Counted from the stretch's first letter, positions 48,891 through 60,160 are shown. The stretch: 64,000 nucleotides of DNA from Chlorops oryzae (GCA_020466095.1 CM035808.1:10261012-10325011), one strand, 5' to 3'. The notes: a model not told the origin generated them from the letters alone. Program-made: numbers and translations.

Positions 48891-49083
48891 TCAGCTCAAT
48901 TCTAAATATTCTCGGGGGAAATTTTCACTGCGGAATTTTAAAAAATTCAAGAATTTCGAACATTTTCAAGCAAAGATCATTACATTCTCCCATCTATGGA
49001 CGTTCAGAACACTTCTTTTTCCGTCGAGAAAAAAGTTTTAGGGAAAAAATTCCCATGGAACGTTCGTTTAGAATCGGGTTGAG
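48891..49083. mobile_element. MITE related to 48267-48506
   Basis: TCAGCTCAATTCTAAATATT on the left and TTTAGAATCGGGTTGA on the right are imperfect inverted ends of the same AGCCCGATTCTGAA type, bounding about 190 bp. Confidence 0.55.
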
Positions 49084-49085
49084 TA

Positions 49086-49210
49086 TGTCTATGAAAAGAA
49101 ATGAAAAACTTTATACAAAAAAAACGCTTCAGACGAATCAGAAATTTCTTGAAGTGTTTTTTTATATGAAGTTTTTCATTTCTGACAGAACTGGAGAGAG
49201 CCTCACTTCG
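49086..49210. mobile_element. Diverged copy of the 37.7 kb MITE
   Basis: GAAATGAAAAACTTTATACA and TATATGAAGTTTTTCATTTC face each other, followed by TGACAGAACTGGAGA as in 37692-37824. The left terminus is lost. Confidence 0.6.
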
Positions 49211-50296
49211 GAAAAATCCAAAAAAAAAAAATGCGATCTCTGTGGTTCTACAAATGCCCGCACCTCTTCTATTTCGTATTTCCACAATCTCGTTGCTCTA
49301 AATTTGTACCAGATCTTCATAACCAATAGAAAGTATGACCGTCATGGATAAATCGACTCGGCATTTGAAGTATTTAAACCATTAATACTCATTCGTATCG
49401 TATGTAAGACGATTTTCATCATCACAATGCTTAGCAATCTTATGGAATTCCCCCCTCAACGATTGCCATTGAAACCACCTAGAAGACAGTAGATTCGCGA
49501 AATGAGATATGAACGCTCATGAAAGTGAAATATCTCTACTAATAAAGATCCACTACGAAAACGGACATCGGAGAAGAATTTCAAAAATACGCATAAACAA
49601 AAGAAATCCAAGGACGCGATTCTATCGAGAAATCATTTGAACTAATTTTCCCATGGGAAACTTTAAGCTTCGCCGTTGGATTAAGATCAATTTCAAGGTC
49701 ACACGCTTATGTAATCTGCATTGAAATTGAATTCCGTTGAAAGTAATCAAATTAAAAATTTATACCTAATAAAAATTTTGACAAATTGGGCGAGATAAGA
49801 ATCAAAGTAAGACATTAATTAATTCACGGAAAATTAACAACAAAAAATACACTCTATCCTCTTTTGATTGGTTTGATCCCATTCGATGCCTGGAGGGATT
49901 TTCTTTTATGAAAATAATTTGGTCATATAATGGGAGGACTATATGATGGAATTTTCACTGCATTGACAGCAGTTGGGAGTCGTTACTTTCAATTAACTGA
50001 TCTCTTGAAGGTGGGAATTAATTTGTCCAATTAGTCTGAAGGGCATAGAAGAATATCTACTGTGTTTTGGTCTCTTTTTGTTGCTGGAGTACTGCTCCCT
50101 TGAAGTAAAGTAGGACGTCACCAATCCGGTACTTCAATACACAGATAAATTTAATAATCCTGAGCCCGCAACGAAGGGTTTCTAAACTCGGACTACAAGA
50201 GACTCAAACAAAAAACAAACTTCAATGAAGGTATAATCGAAGAATCCGGCATCTTCTGTATAAAAACTCAGCAAGGATAGTTTTTTTGAGGATGGC
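49211..50296. other. Intergenic stretch, nothing recognised
   Basis: No exon, RNA or repeat border supported. Confidence 0.4.
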
Positions 50297-50300
50297 TTAA

Positions 50301-50999
50301 CCCTTTCGGACCTATTGGGACACATACGATACACGAAGAGTTTTTTAATAGTTAATAAGTTTATAAAATATGCCCTCTGATTGGTTCAAATGGATTCCAT
50401 TCAGTTTCAGATGTTTTCGTTAAGTACAATTGCAATTAACCCTCTAATGCCACATTTTTTTTTTCAATGAAAAGTTCAGATATGACTTATTTTGGGTAGA
50501 AAAACATGACTCTGAAATAATTATGATTCGTTTTATTTTTTTTTTTTGGTAATTTGTTCGAAAAAAGTCCGTCTAGAGACGGACCCAGGAATTAGAGGGT
50601 TAAACTGCTCAGTTCTCTTCTGATCGTGGCATTTTTTGGTTGTTTCTCTTATAATTTCGTATTGTAGGGACACATTGGGACACCTACGTCCCGTTTAAGA
50701 ACCCGAATGGGAAATATCACACATCACCCATCTAAAGTGGCATAAGTCGAAATTTGGAATTTTTCGGAATACTCAAAAAACTCTTGCTAATTTCAATGTA
50801 GCGCTCATTGGTTAAGGAGTTTAACAGTTAACAATAATAAGAGCTTCTTGAAATTAGTTAGGCTAGTGGAGAGAGGTTTTGTGAGAGGTATTTTTGACTT
50901 GTGTCACTTTAGATGCCGATGTGCGATATTTATGTGCTCCAGACCCTCTTAAGTCACTGTTTAAATTTTCACTCATATGACCCAGAGGGTTCCAAAGGC
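50301..50999. mobile_element. piggyBac-like nonautonomous element
   Basis: TTAA lies at 50297-50300 and 51000-51003. The ends CCCTTTCGGACC and GGTTCCAAAGGC are imperfect inverted repeats, with further similarity in TATTGGGACACAT versus its counterpart. Contains the younger insertion at 50439-50599. Confidence 0.6.
50439..50599. mobile_element. Nested piggyBac-like MITE
   Basis: CCCTCTAATGCC and GGAATTAGAGGG are inverted ends, each bordered by TTAA (50435-50438, 50600-50603). 161 bp, with GTCCGTCTAGAGACGGAC as an inner palindrome. Confidence 0.8.
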
Positions 51000-51076
51000 T
51001 TAAAGAAAAAGGTTCTAATAGGGGTATGGCGTTTAGACCACTAAAAACACCCTGGATAAGTGAGATTCTACTGCAT

Positions 51077-51218
51077 AGTAGTACTTTCTCTTAATCGGAC
51101 CCCTAGGGGACCGAAAAATATCTCCGCTTAAAGGGAAACTATTGGAGAAGCAGAATTACTAGAGCATACCCAAAAAGTGTCCGTTTAAGATGACTGTCCG
51201 CAAGCAGAGAGTACACTG
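51077..51218. mobile_element. Second copy of the 44.15 kb MITE
   Basis: GTACTTTCTCTTAATCGGAC and CAAGCAGAGAGTACACT ends, with GGGACCGAAAAATAT, GAAGCAGAATTACTA and AAAAAGTGTCCG in the same order as 44150-44315. Confidence 0.7.
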
Positions 51219-51694
51219 CTTATGGTAATTTCTCCTTCGTTCCCCCTGGTTTCAGCCAACTATGAGTTTTATATAACAATAATTTTGGCACATGACCTTC
51301 CATAATTAGTAGCCTCAAATCGATTTCCCAACAACAAAATAGCAGGCCGACTTTTTAAATTCTTTTCAAAGTAAGTTGTACGATTCCCATTTTTGTTTAG
51401 ACGTCTTGCAAACGATGGCTGTTTAAGGTTATCCGCTGACGTTTCTTAACGTTTTTTTCTCTCTTGCTCTTGCCTTTTCTTTATCTTTTTCTTTTCACAC
51501 AGTAATCGCGGTTTCGACAATAAAAACAACGTTAAGAACTGAAAGAGAAAAACAAAAACAACACGTAACGAACAAATACAATTCTTTTAGGTTAGGTTTT
51601 CACGAATTTGTTGATATTCAGCATGTTACTGTTTTTGTTTTTGCCTTTGCTTTTGTTTGGCTTTCTTACTACTTTGTGTTGTTCAACGACGACC

Positions 51695-51732
<38 letters not shown>

Positions 51733-52158
51733 AGTGAGAGAACGTAATACGTTTGCACTTTTAGCCAAAATTTCATATGATTGAAATATTCTAATTGGAA
51801 TTTCTACTGTCAATCAAAAGGATTCATTTCATATGACCGAACGGAAATTTACTTCTTTTTACTTCTTTTTCCATATATTTCGCTCAAAGTGGAAAAATCA
51901 ATGAATGGCACCACACGCGTACGCAATCAACAACAACAAAAACAAATGTCCTCCCTCAGCTGCACTTGCTCTTGTGTTTTTCCACCAAGTAGAGGAAGAG
52001 GCGGCAGTTTCTCGTGAATGAATGAGAATTCTTATTGGAATAACTTTTTACTTTGTTTTTTCGCGAGTCGGACAAAAATTTTACACGGTTCGCTCGGCAG
52101 CTAAACTTCAACTGACTTAAACAGAAAAACGGTTTTACTCGCGAATGTTGTTTTGACA
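51219..52158. other. Intergenic stretch with (GA)n
   Basis: A (GA)n tract at 51700-51725 and purine-rich AAAACAAAAACAAC tracts. No exon recognised. Confidence 0.4.
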
Positions 52159-52166
52159 GCTGGCAG

Positions 52167-52664
52167 TAGGGATGGGCAAAAAACATCGATGTTTTAAAAA
52201 CGATATATCGGAAATTTTTACTGATATTTTGGTTCGACGATATATCGTACATCGACGTTTTTTTGCCGATATCGAAAACGATAGTTTTCTAACATCAAAA
52301 ATATTAAAATCGTTAAGGACATGTTGTTTTCCGTACGAAGGCAAAGTTGTGACGTTCGGCTTCACTTGCAAAACAACAACAACGAATCTCTCGTTTTGTA
52401 TATGTTACGTCATCGGCGTGAAGTGGCGCTATCTTGCTCTATTTATATCATTGCAAGGACATAGATTAAAAATTTTTAAGAGCCGTTACGAAAACGTGCA
52501 TGCACTTTTTGCTTTTACGCTGTCATTCTTTTCATCAATTCGCGGCTAATTGCTAGTGCACGTCATAGTTTAAAGGCACCTTAATTGATTTGTACTTATA
52601 TATCGATATATCGAAAAATCGATATGATATATATCGATGTATTTTCCGATTTTGCCCATCCCTA
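52167..52664. mobile_element. Nonautonomous hAT element with perfect 8-bp duplication
   Basis: TAGGGATGGGCAAAA and TTTTGCCCATCCCTA are perfect inverted ends. GCTGGCAG occurs directly before (52159-52166) and after (52665-52672). Many ATATCGAT/ATCGATATAT words fill both subterminal zones. A 125-codon frame inside has no domain and is not called. Confidence 0.92.
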
Positions 52665-52866
52665 GCTGGCAGATGTTAAATTCGGTAGCGTGACGTTTAT
52701 GTATAACAGTAGTATAACATTAAATATCGGGAAAACTGTAACAGAAGAAACTAGTATTTCTGGTCGCCAGAAATCTAAGTTATAATTTAAATCTATGTTA
52801 TAAGGGAGACCCGAAGCTAAATCTAACTTATAGCATCGCAAAACAGTTAATTTTCGTTTACAATTC

Positions 52867-52975
52867 AAATTGGGAGTATCGAAATTGGGACGATCGAAAT
52901 TGGGAGAATCAAAATTGGGACGATCGAAATTGGGAGGATCGAAATTGGGAGAATCAAAATTGGGAGAATCAAAAT
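52867..52975 (+). repeat. 15-bp tandem repeat, seven copies
   Basis: Units alternate among AATTGGGAGAATCAA, AATTGGGACGATCGA and close variants at a strict 15-bp period. Confidence 0.93.
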
Positions 52976-53284
52976 ATTAGCGGTATTCATGGAATAGCGC
53001 AAACCTCATATTTTTGAACCCTCAAAAAGCATATTAGCCATATTAGGCTGCAATTAGTGTGAAGCTGTCATGTGTTTGTTGTATTTCTGCAACAAAAAAT
53101 TACCACAAACACATGACTGCCGATGCTTCAGCTTTAGCTTCATTATAATTGCAGCCTTGGACATTTTAGTCACGGTTGCCACTTATGGTACAATTGTACC
53201 AAAATTGGTACATTTTTTATCGTTTGGTACATTGGTACACAATTTCTCAAATTGGTACATTTTTCAGATGGTTGCAAATCGATG

Positions 53285-53392
53285 ATACTAGGTATGTTCC
53301 CGTGCTACAAGAAACTGCCCAATTTTCATACAATTTTTAAAACATTGGCCAGTTTTCGGCAGTTTCGTGCAGTACGGGAACAGGCCTAGTAT
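53285..53392. mobile_element. Hairpin MITE nested in hAT element
   Basis: ATACTAGGTATGTTCCCGTG and its complement-like TACGGGAACAGGCCTAGTAT bound 108 bp, with GAAACTGCC/GGCAGTTTC inside. Confidence 0.65.
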
Positions 53393-53662
53393 TTAAAGAA
53401 AGTGATTTTGCGCCAACCCTGTTCTCAAAACTGGTATAGCTGCAACAGTGATTGAGTTCATGGTGCGAGGCGTAGTGATGAAAAAAATCTCTATCCGATT
53501 CATCAGTATCACGATTAATCGAAGGCAGCATTTATTAATTGATGCCTTCTACAGAACTCAATTGTATACCTCGATTCTCGTTTTCTAGGCGAGAATAAAA
53601 ATAATCGGCCTGATTATGTATTCCGACGGATCGAATCCGTTCGGATTTTCACATTTTTATGA

Positions 53663-54154
53663 ATGAAAAAGCTCTTTTTCATTCATAAAAATTTGAAACA
53701 TTTTTTGCATTTTGCACAAGTTAAATACCGTTTCGATTTCAGTCGGGAAGATTTTAAAGCTTTAATTATCATTACACCTGCCAAAGTTCTGTCAGAAGAT
53801 GATGTTTCAATTTCGGCGTTACTTGAGAATTTCAGTTATTTAATTGAATGTGACCCTGATGTAATCGCAACTCAGTGGTCTCTTTTAAGGCTTTCCAATG
53901 TTGATTTAAAAAATTGCACCAGCTTGGAAACGTTTTGGGAAAAAGTAAGATTATTTAAAAATGGATTCGATGAAATTGCTTTTAACGAACTAGTTAAATT
54001 TGTTAATGACTTAATGTGCTTACCCCACAGTTCTGCAGCTGCAGAATGAAAGTTTTTCGATCTTTCTTTAATAAAAACGAAACTAAGAAATAAGTTAGAA
54101 TACGCCTCACTTAATAATATTATGCTGTCAAAAGAGCTGTGTAAAACTAATTAA
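53663..54154 (+). pseudogene. hAT transposase C-terminal relic
   Basis: The frame FDFSREDFKALIIITPAK..., TQWSLLRLSNVD, ETFWEKV, then LMCLPHSSAAAE reads into the hAT dimerisation domain. A TGA at 54047-54049 falls where the family has C-E-R. Beyond it the same frame continues KFFDLSLIKTKLRNKLEYAS to a TAA at 54152, so the stop is one substitution in an otherwise intact C-terminus. The N-terminal zinc finger and the DDE catalytic region are missing. The 40-bp palindrome 53653-53692 overlaps the start of the frame. Confidence 0.8.
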
Positions 54155-54436
54155 TAATGATTCTCATAACGTTTGGTCACCTAAAGACTATTTTTTTTAG
54201 TATTATAATTTAAAAAATATTTTTTGCACAAAAAGAATATCTCGTGCAAAGCATTGTACCTTTTTATTTTGGTTTTTTGGCTGAATACTGTTTTTGTTAT
54301 TACTTTTTTGTATAATAAATATGCGAAGCTAAAATATTTTTTTGGTACATTTTTTTCGGTTTTGGTACATTTTTTGGATTGGTCTGGTACAAAAATACTT
54401 AAGGCGAGTGGCAACCGTGATCTTAGTAGTTATACA

Positions 54437-55150
54437 CACGGCTGCCATTCGTCTCAAATATTTTTGTACCAAACCCAGCCGGAAATTTCACTACTTCTGA
54501 AGTACTTCCGAAGTGGTGAAAATTCATGTTGCGACTACTCGCATTACTAACTCTTACTTCTAATGAATTTTGTTACAAATATTTTTGTGGGCTTTGAGCA
54601 TACAATGCAGTTAGATCAATTAAAGATAATGTTTACTGTGCTGCAGCTGTTTGGAGTCTTTTTCAACCCTACTAATGAAGAACTATTGATGTCTGTGGGA
54701 TATCGTATGAGCTGGTTAATTAACATTGAAAGTATTGAATTTTATTCAACATATAAATCGAGAGTGTAACTGTTGAAGAAGCGACAATCGAATCAACATA
54801 ATGTTTCATTTCATTTGTTTGCACTACAAGAAATCTATTCATTGCTCAAATATTTACAAATATATTGGCCTTTTTATAATGTCGCACGGGACAGTCTTAC
54901 ACAATTTAAATGGAAAAAATTATTTAATAAAACGGAATTTTATTTTCACAATTAGTTTAACTTAGGCTGAAAACACACCAGATTAGTCAAAACGAAACGA
55001 AACAAGCTAATCAAGAAAACGTGTTTCATTCCAACACACATCAATCGAAACGCAAAGTCAAAAATAAAACGTTTCGTTTTCTTCTTTCGCTTGGTGTATT
55101 TTAGGACGAAACGAAATTTATTTTGCGGCTTGCTTTTTAGTATTTTCCAA
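54437..55150. mobile_element. One-ended second hAT copy, then uncharacterised sequence
   Basis: CACGGCTGCCATTCGTCTCAA followed by ATATTTTTGTACCA closely matches the inverted right end of 53171-54419, only 17 bp away. The partner end was not found. A further terminus-like GGCTGAAAACACACCA, with GAAACGAAACAAG motifs, starts at 54967 and may belong to the Harbinger-like element that follows. Confidence 0.5.
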
Positions 55151-55151
55151 G

Positions 55152-55345
55152 ATGTGATCTGATTCGGATGACGATGTTGTGCCGATATTATTTTTATTAT
55201 TACAAAACTTTGAGAGAAATGAAGGTAATAATTGGGAATGGTGGGTCCATCCCTTCAGTCAAAGATTTGAATCGGAGGATTGGTTAAAAAACCTCATCGT
55301 TGAATTTCGGAAATATCCCAGAAAATTTCGCAATTTGACAAGAAT
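55152..55345 (+). pseudogene. PIF/Harbinger-like transposase N-terminal fragment
   Basis: In one frame: SDSDDDVVPILFLL, NFERNEGNNWEWWVHPFSQR, ...LIVEFRKYPRKFRNLTRM. The WWVHP...F...KF.N..RM pattern is that of HARBI1-type nucleases. The only upstream ATG in frame (55152) is followed at once by TGA, and after about residue 60 the sequence runs into an unrelated GAACCGAACCGAACC repeat, so this is a broken fragment. Confidence 0.6.
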
Positions 55346-57087
55346 GCAAATATCAACGGAGCCTCCGGTTTTTTTTACTGAACCGAACCGAACCTTGAAC
55401 CGCTATTTTGGTTTTGATAAAACCGTGAACCTAACCATTCTTTTTATAACAATTATTTGGTTCGAACCAGTTCAAACGATGTTTGAAGTAAAATCTTTAA
55501 ACATTTTCTGTATTATTGACAAAACAAAAAAAAAAAAAATATTTGTAATCCCTTGGGGCAAAATAATTCATTGCATTTACCTGACATACAAGATTTAAAA
55601 TTTCAAATTTAAGTATAGGCGCTTGCGAAATAAAAGTGTCACAAATTAAGCAAAATGTAGGCAGAAATATTGAGGAAAATCGAGTGAGAAAAATGTTTGA
55701 CAGCTTTAGCACATTAAACCTTAAATTAACATGAACTGTGAATTCCCCTACTGAATTAGTTTTAGCTCTTATTGGTATATTTTCCAGGAATCTAGTTCTC
55801 GAGCAAATTGTATACAATTCTGCACAAAATAAAAAGCAGTTAAGTCGTGCTCAGTTCAAATGTTAGGGTGTCACTCTGAAAATCTGAAGTGCCACATTTC
55901 ACTTTAGGTACTTTATTCATAGAGGGTTTACTATCAAAAATGACTTTTTACTATGTAATTTAAAGGATTTATTTATTTTGTAAAAGATAAATTAAAAAAC
56001 AAGCAAAAAAAAATATGTAAATTTGTGTCTTCAACAGTAAAAATTTGTTTTTCTGCGGTTGGTTAATCGAGACCTTAATCGGACATTTAGAAAATGTGCC
56101 TCAATCTCATAAAAAATGTTTAAATATATAATTGTGAGACTGGCAAGCCTCCATTTTGCAAATTTTGTTTTTGAAAAACAACGGGCCAGCTATCGACAAC
56201 CAAGCATGACTTTCGGTTTTGCTTTGTTTTCTTCGTTTCGTTTGATGCGGTGTGTTTTGAACCATAAGAATGCAATGCAAATAACACTGTCAGACAAAAA
56301 AAAAACATATGAATATTTGTACAATTTTCCTGTAGATTCGGCCTCCTAAGCAAGAAAAAAATTTTTTTTAAGTTTTCTATGAAAGAGTTTTTGAGAAAAA
56401 AAATTTTTAATTTTTTTTTCAGTGCATTTAGTAGTTGCATTTGCTATTTCAAGCATATCTCGGGCCCCGATCTACCGATTTTAATATATATTTTTTTTTA
56501 ATTATAGATAATTAAGCTCCCTACGACTTTTACAAACAAAGTTTTTGATTTGCATGAGTAGTTTTAGTGCTAGAGGTGCAATTATACAAGAAAATTGTGT
56601 TTTTTTTTCTAAAAAATCAGGGTAAACTTTTCATATAAAAATCTGTAAAAAATAGAAATCGAAGTAGCAAACCCATTTTCAAATTTTTTACGTATAGTTA
56701 AATATTTCTTCTAAAAAATAAGCCCTGTTTGGCAAAAATCGGTGGAAAATATACGGAGCTATGATTTTTTTGCCAAAGCACTAAAAAATCGATATTTCAT
56801 AATTTTGGCTTTGTTCACAAAACTTGTCCATATGAGCCGAAATTATTTTATGAAGGTGCAATTGAGTAAATTTTCAAACATTATTTTGAAAAGAAATAAA
56901 AACAGTCTTGATTTGGGATTATTTGACTACCGGTCTTCGATACACCGGGGCCGCGGTGATGCAGCCCACTTTAAAACAACATGAACTTACAAATTGGTAC
57001 AACTCCTGTAAAACATTTGTGAAATAAGCTCTAATGCAAAAGTGTTAAAGAAATAAACATTTATTTCAAAAATTATTTTTATACATT
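55346..57087. other. Intergenic repeats, no gene
   Basis: Contains the GAACCGAACC repeat near 55380 and AT-rich sequence. 56440-57087 may be the 3' flank of the gene ending at 57088. No domain in the open frames. Confidence 0.4.
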
Positions 57088-58707
57088 TCAAAACAATTGC
57101 TTGCTTCCGCTTTGTCTTTTATATTTACTACTATCATTTTCACGCACAAGGGACCACAGGTAATCACCCATCATTGCCGTGTCGAAAAGGCCGCTATAGC
57201 GATTTTCAATATCCTTTAATTGCTGATGAAAACGTTCGCCATGCTCATCGCTTACGTCTCCTAAGTTTTCAGGAAAAAAATCCAAGTGCGAATCGATTTT
57301 TTTATAATTCTTTAGTAGGTTATTTACTATTTGCTTGTAATCTGGACTTTTGTGGTTGCCCAAAAAATTATGTACAACAAGTTTGAATGGGCTCCACGCT
57401 GCTGCTTCGACTGGTGACAAAAGGCTTGAGAACTCGTCGTCTTGGAAAAGTTTACGTATTTCTGGACCATTTAGAACTCCTTCCTTGAGTTTTGCGTGTG
57501 AAAGGTAGGAAAAGATCGCCTTTAAGCGGGCAAAAGCTTCCTGTGTTCCATTTTTTGCCAATTTTTTTATGAGGTTCTTAGAAACTCCTAATTTTATATG
57601 CAGTGGCGGTAATAAAATATTATTTTTATCAACAAGAGCAGTGCGTTGAATATTGTCTTCACCAACTATAGTGTTGGTTCGCAAAGGCCAATCTTTTTTA
57701 ATATAGTGTAAGTGGTCAGCGCGACTATCCCACTTGCACAAAAAACAACAATATTTTGTATATCCTCCTTGAAGACCGCACAAAATTGCCACTACCTTGA
57801 GATCAGCGCATATTTTCCATTTATGCTTGTCATATTCAATAAGATCCAAGAGCGTTTTCATTGTTTGGTGGGTTTCTTTAGAATGCGATGCATATGCGAC
57901 AGGAAGAGACGGTTTATGATTGCCATTGTGTAGGAGGACAGCTTTTAAGCTCTCTTTGTTGCTATCGATAAATAAGCGCCACTTTGCGGGATTGTAGACT
58001 TCATTGAGCTCTTCGAATAGGCCTATAATATTGCTGCTGTTTTGACATCAGGAGCCACAAATCCGCGTTCTTTCATTCTAGATGCAAAAAGTTCAGCTTT
58101 ACCCTTTGAAAAACCAAAATCACGAATCCAGTCATTTAATTCGGCCTGTGAGAGTATTCGTTGCGTTAAACTTGTTTCAAACTGACTTCCACTAGACCCC
58201 AGCATTTCCTCTGATGATCCTTCTATTTTGGGTGCTGATCCAGGGCATTCTGGATAAGGCACATCACTTGAATGAGGTAGAGGAAATTTTACCGAATCAA
58301 CTTTTGCGTATTCCCATTTTAAATTTTTTCCAAATCCGCTTCTTACACTAAGGCAAAAATAGCAGTCCACCGAGTGACAAAAGGGCTCACTCCATTCCAT
58401 TGCCGTGTCAAAATTCATGTAACAGCTAGAATGCAAAGTTAGTTATTTTTTTTATAGCGTATTAAATTTTTAATTCTTACCGTTCTCCAGAAGCCCATTT
58501 TGATAACTTTCTATGACATAGGTCACATATTCTTTTGGGCGTCCACGGCTCATTGAGAGTTGGCAAAACACCGAAGTAATGGAAATAGTGCTTTTGCAGT
58601 GCTTCAGTAAACGTCAATCCTTTATTTTTTAACATATATAATCCACAAACATTGCAAAAATCGTCCGGATTGTTTTCGCACATGAATACACGAGTTCTTT
58701 TACTCAT
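57088..58707 (-). pseudogene. Transposon-associated protein of an unnamed multicopy arthropod family, degraded
   Basis: Exon 1 runs 58707-58481 (Cys-rich: CNVCGLY, KRICDLCHRKLSKW). Intron 58480-58426 has GTAAGA and TTCTAG borders. Exon 2 opens at 58425 with CYMNFD, WSEPFCHSVDCYFC, and stays open to a TAG at 58023. Downstream the next frame resumes with GLFEELNEVYNPAKWRLFID and continues through QGGYTKYCCFLCKWDSR, LPPLHIKLG, NFLGNHKS, HLDFFPENLG, DEHGERFHQ to a stop at 57088. Related proteins I recall from aphids, Hydra and flies have about 25 more residues at the frame change, and about 13 more before HLDFFPENLG. I infer one out-of-frame and one in-frame deletion. The family is repeated and patchy, which suggests a transposon, but its biochemical activity is not known to me. 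Confidence 0.7.
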
Positions 58708-59598
58708 TTTTTTATATATTAAAATTTGTTTTATTTATAATGTTGATTTTGTGCAATTTTTCGTATTCAAGATACAATGCAGAAGTAGTTTTAGTGGCAA
58801 AAAGTTCAAATGCAAACAATTTATGACAATTTAATATTGCAAGTCGTACGACTCTTTTGCGAACATGCGCGCGTCTCTCAGTATTCGTTCGTCTTGTTGT
58901 GTTTGTATCGCGTTCAGTCTAGTGTTTATAATATGTTCAGTCCGCCGATTCTTCTTCTCAACGCAAAGCTGCCAATATCTATTATGACGTCAATAATCCC
59001 GTCCACTGCGTGTTATTCTGTCGTCAGTTCCCACATATATATATATATATTTTTTTTTTTTCTATTCTTACGAAATTATTAGTAAAGAAGCTCAGTAAAA
59101 CTTGTTTAAAGCAAAGAAAAACATTAAACCTATTTATTTTTGTATAATGACAAGAAAAAATCTATTAGTACTGTGTACGTAATATTATTCAATAAGCTAA
59201 AAAAAATTAATTTGATTCTCATATAAACTACCCATATTCGAAAATAGGGTTGTTAAATTTTTTATAACAACCAAGTTTTTTCTATAAAAAATTTTTGGTT
59301 TTGGAAAACAGTTTCTTAAGGGAGGGTTTTTCTTATACGGAAGTTTCTTATATACAAACATTTTTGCATAGAGCTTAATATAAATGGATTAGGTGCCCTG
59401 AGATTCCTTTCTTAAAAGCGGGTTTTTCTTATATACAAGTTTCTTATATAGCGAAACTACTGTATAAAATATATTTTTTTTTTAAATTACGTTCCACATG
59501 GCATGACCAAGCTGACAGCGGCAGAGAAAATTTCATACCAACCTGACGGCGGCAGCGATAATCGGCAGCGGCAGAATCAAACAATCGCCTATAACTTA
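58708..59598. other. 5' flank of the transposon-like gene
   Basis: No gene. Contains a TA microsatellite at 59036-59050 and a CTTATATA-rich repeat at 59320-59465 ending near CTACTGTATAAA, which resembles one end of a TACAGTAG-type Tc1-like MITE. Confidence 0.4.
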
Positions 59599-60072
59599 TA
59601 GGGCCCATACACTACACCAGCATGCTGGCACTACCAAGTGATTGGGCCAGCATGCTCGCAGCACATAACACACCAACATGCTGGTACAGTATTCATTTGT
59701 TTCCAAATTTTGAGCAGACATGTCATGGGTACGGCTGGAAAAAATGCCTTTAAAAGGTAAAACGTACACTAAAAGCAATGAAAAAAAATCTTTAATATTT
59801 CCAAATAAATGCGCTAAAACGAGGACATTAAAATCTTTGAGAAATGTCGTATATTTCCTGCGATGTCCAAAAATTCCTCTTCGACGCTATCTTTCAATTG
59901 AGCATTTTTCACCATACACTACAACAGCATGCTGGTACAATCATGAAAATATCAAAATCTATTTGATGTTGCACCAGCAGCTGGTACAATCGCACCACAA
60001 CCCCATACACGCTCAATCAGCTGGCACAATCACTTGATGGTGCCAGCATGCTGGTGTAGTGTATGGGCCCTA
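59599..60072. mobile_element. TIR element, GGGCCCATACACTACACCAG ends
   Basis: TAGGGCCCATACACTACACC at the left and its complement at the right extend to about 50 bp of near-perfect inversion, including CAGCATGCTGGCAC. The flanks read TTA on both sides (59596-59598 and 60073-60075), consistent with a PIF/Harbinger TTA site. The palindrome CAGCATGCTG recurs at least four times. Confidence 0.8.
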
Positions 60073-60160
60073 TTAGGTTTTGTGGAACTCGATAACATAA
60101 GCACTGATAAGAAATCGACAGCATTATGGAAAATTTTCTGTCCAGATTAGAGGCCCTTAC

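Larger units (their letters stand above)
53171..54419 (+). mobile_element. hAT element with transposase relic
   Basis: Ends CACGGTTGCCACT and AGTGGCAACCGTG are inverted, and the flanks ATTTTAGT (53163-53170) and ATCTTAGT (54420-54427) match at 7 of 8 positions. TTGGTACATTTTT-type words are repeated inside both ends. The interior contains a separate inverted repeat (53285-53392) and the hAT C-terminal relic. At 1.25 kb it is far shorter than an autonomous hAT, so most of the transposase has been lost. Confidence 0.88.

Noticed and set aside
52172..52549. 125-codon open frame
   Set aside because: Lies wholly inside a nonautonomous hAT element, begins in its TIR and shows no domain.
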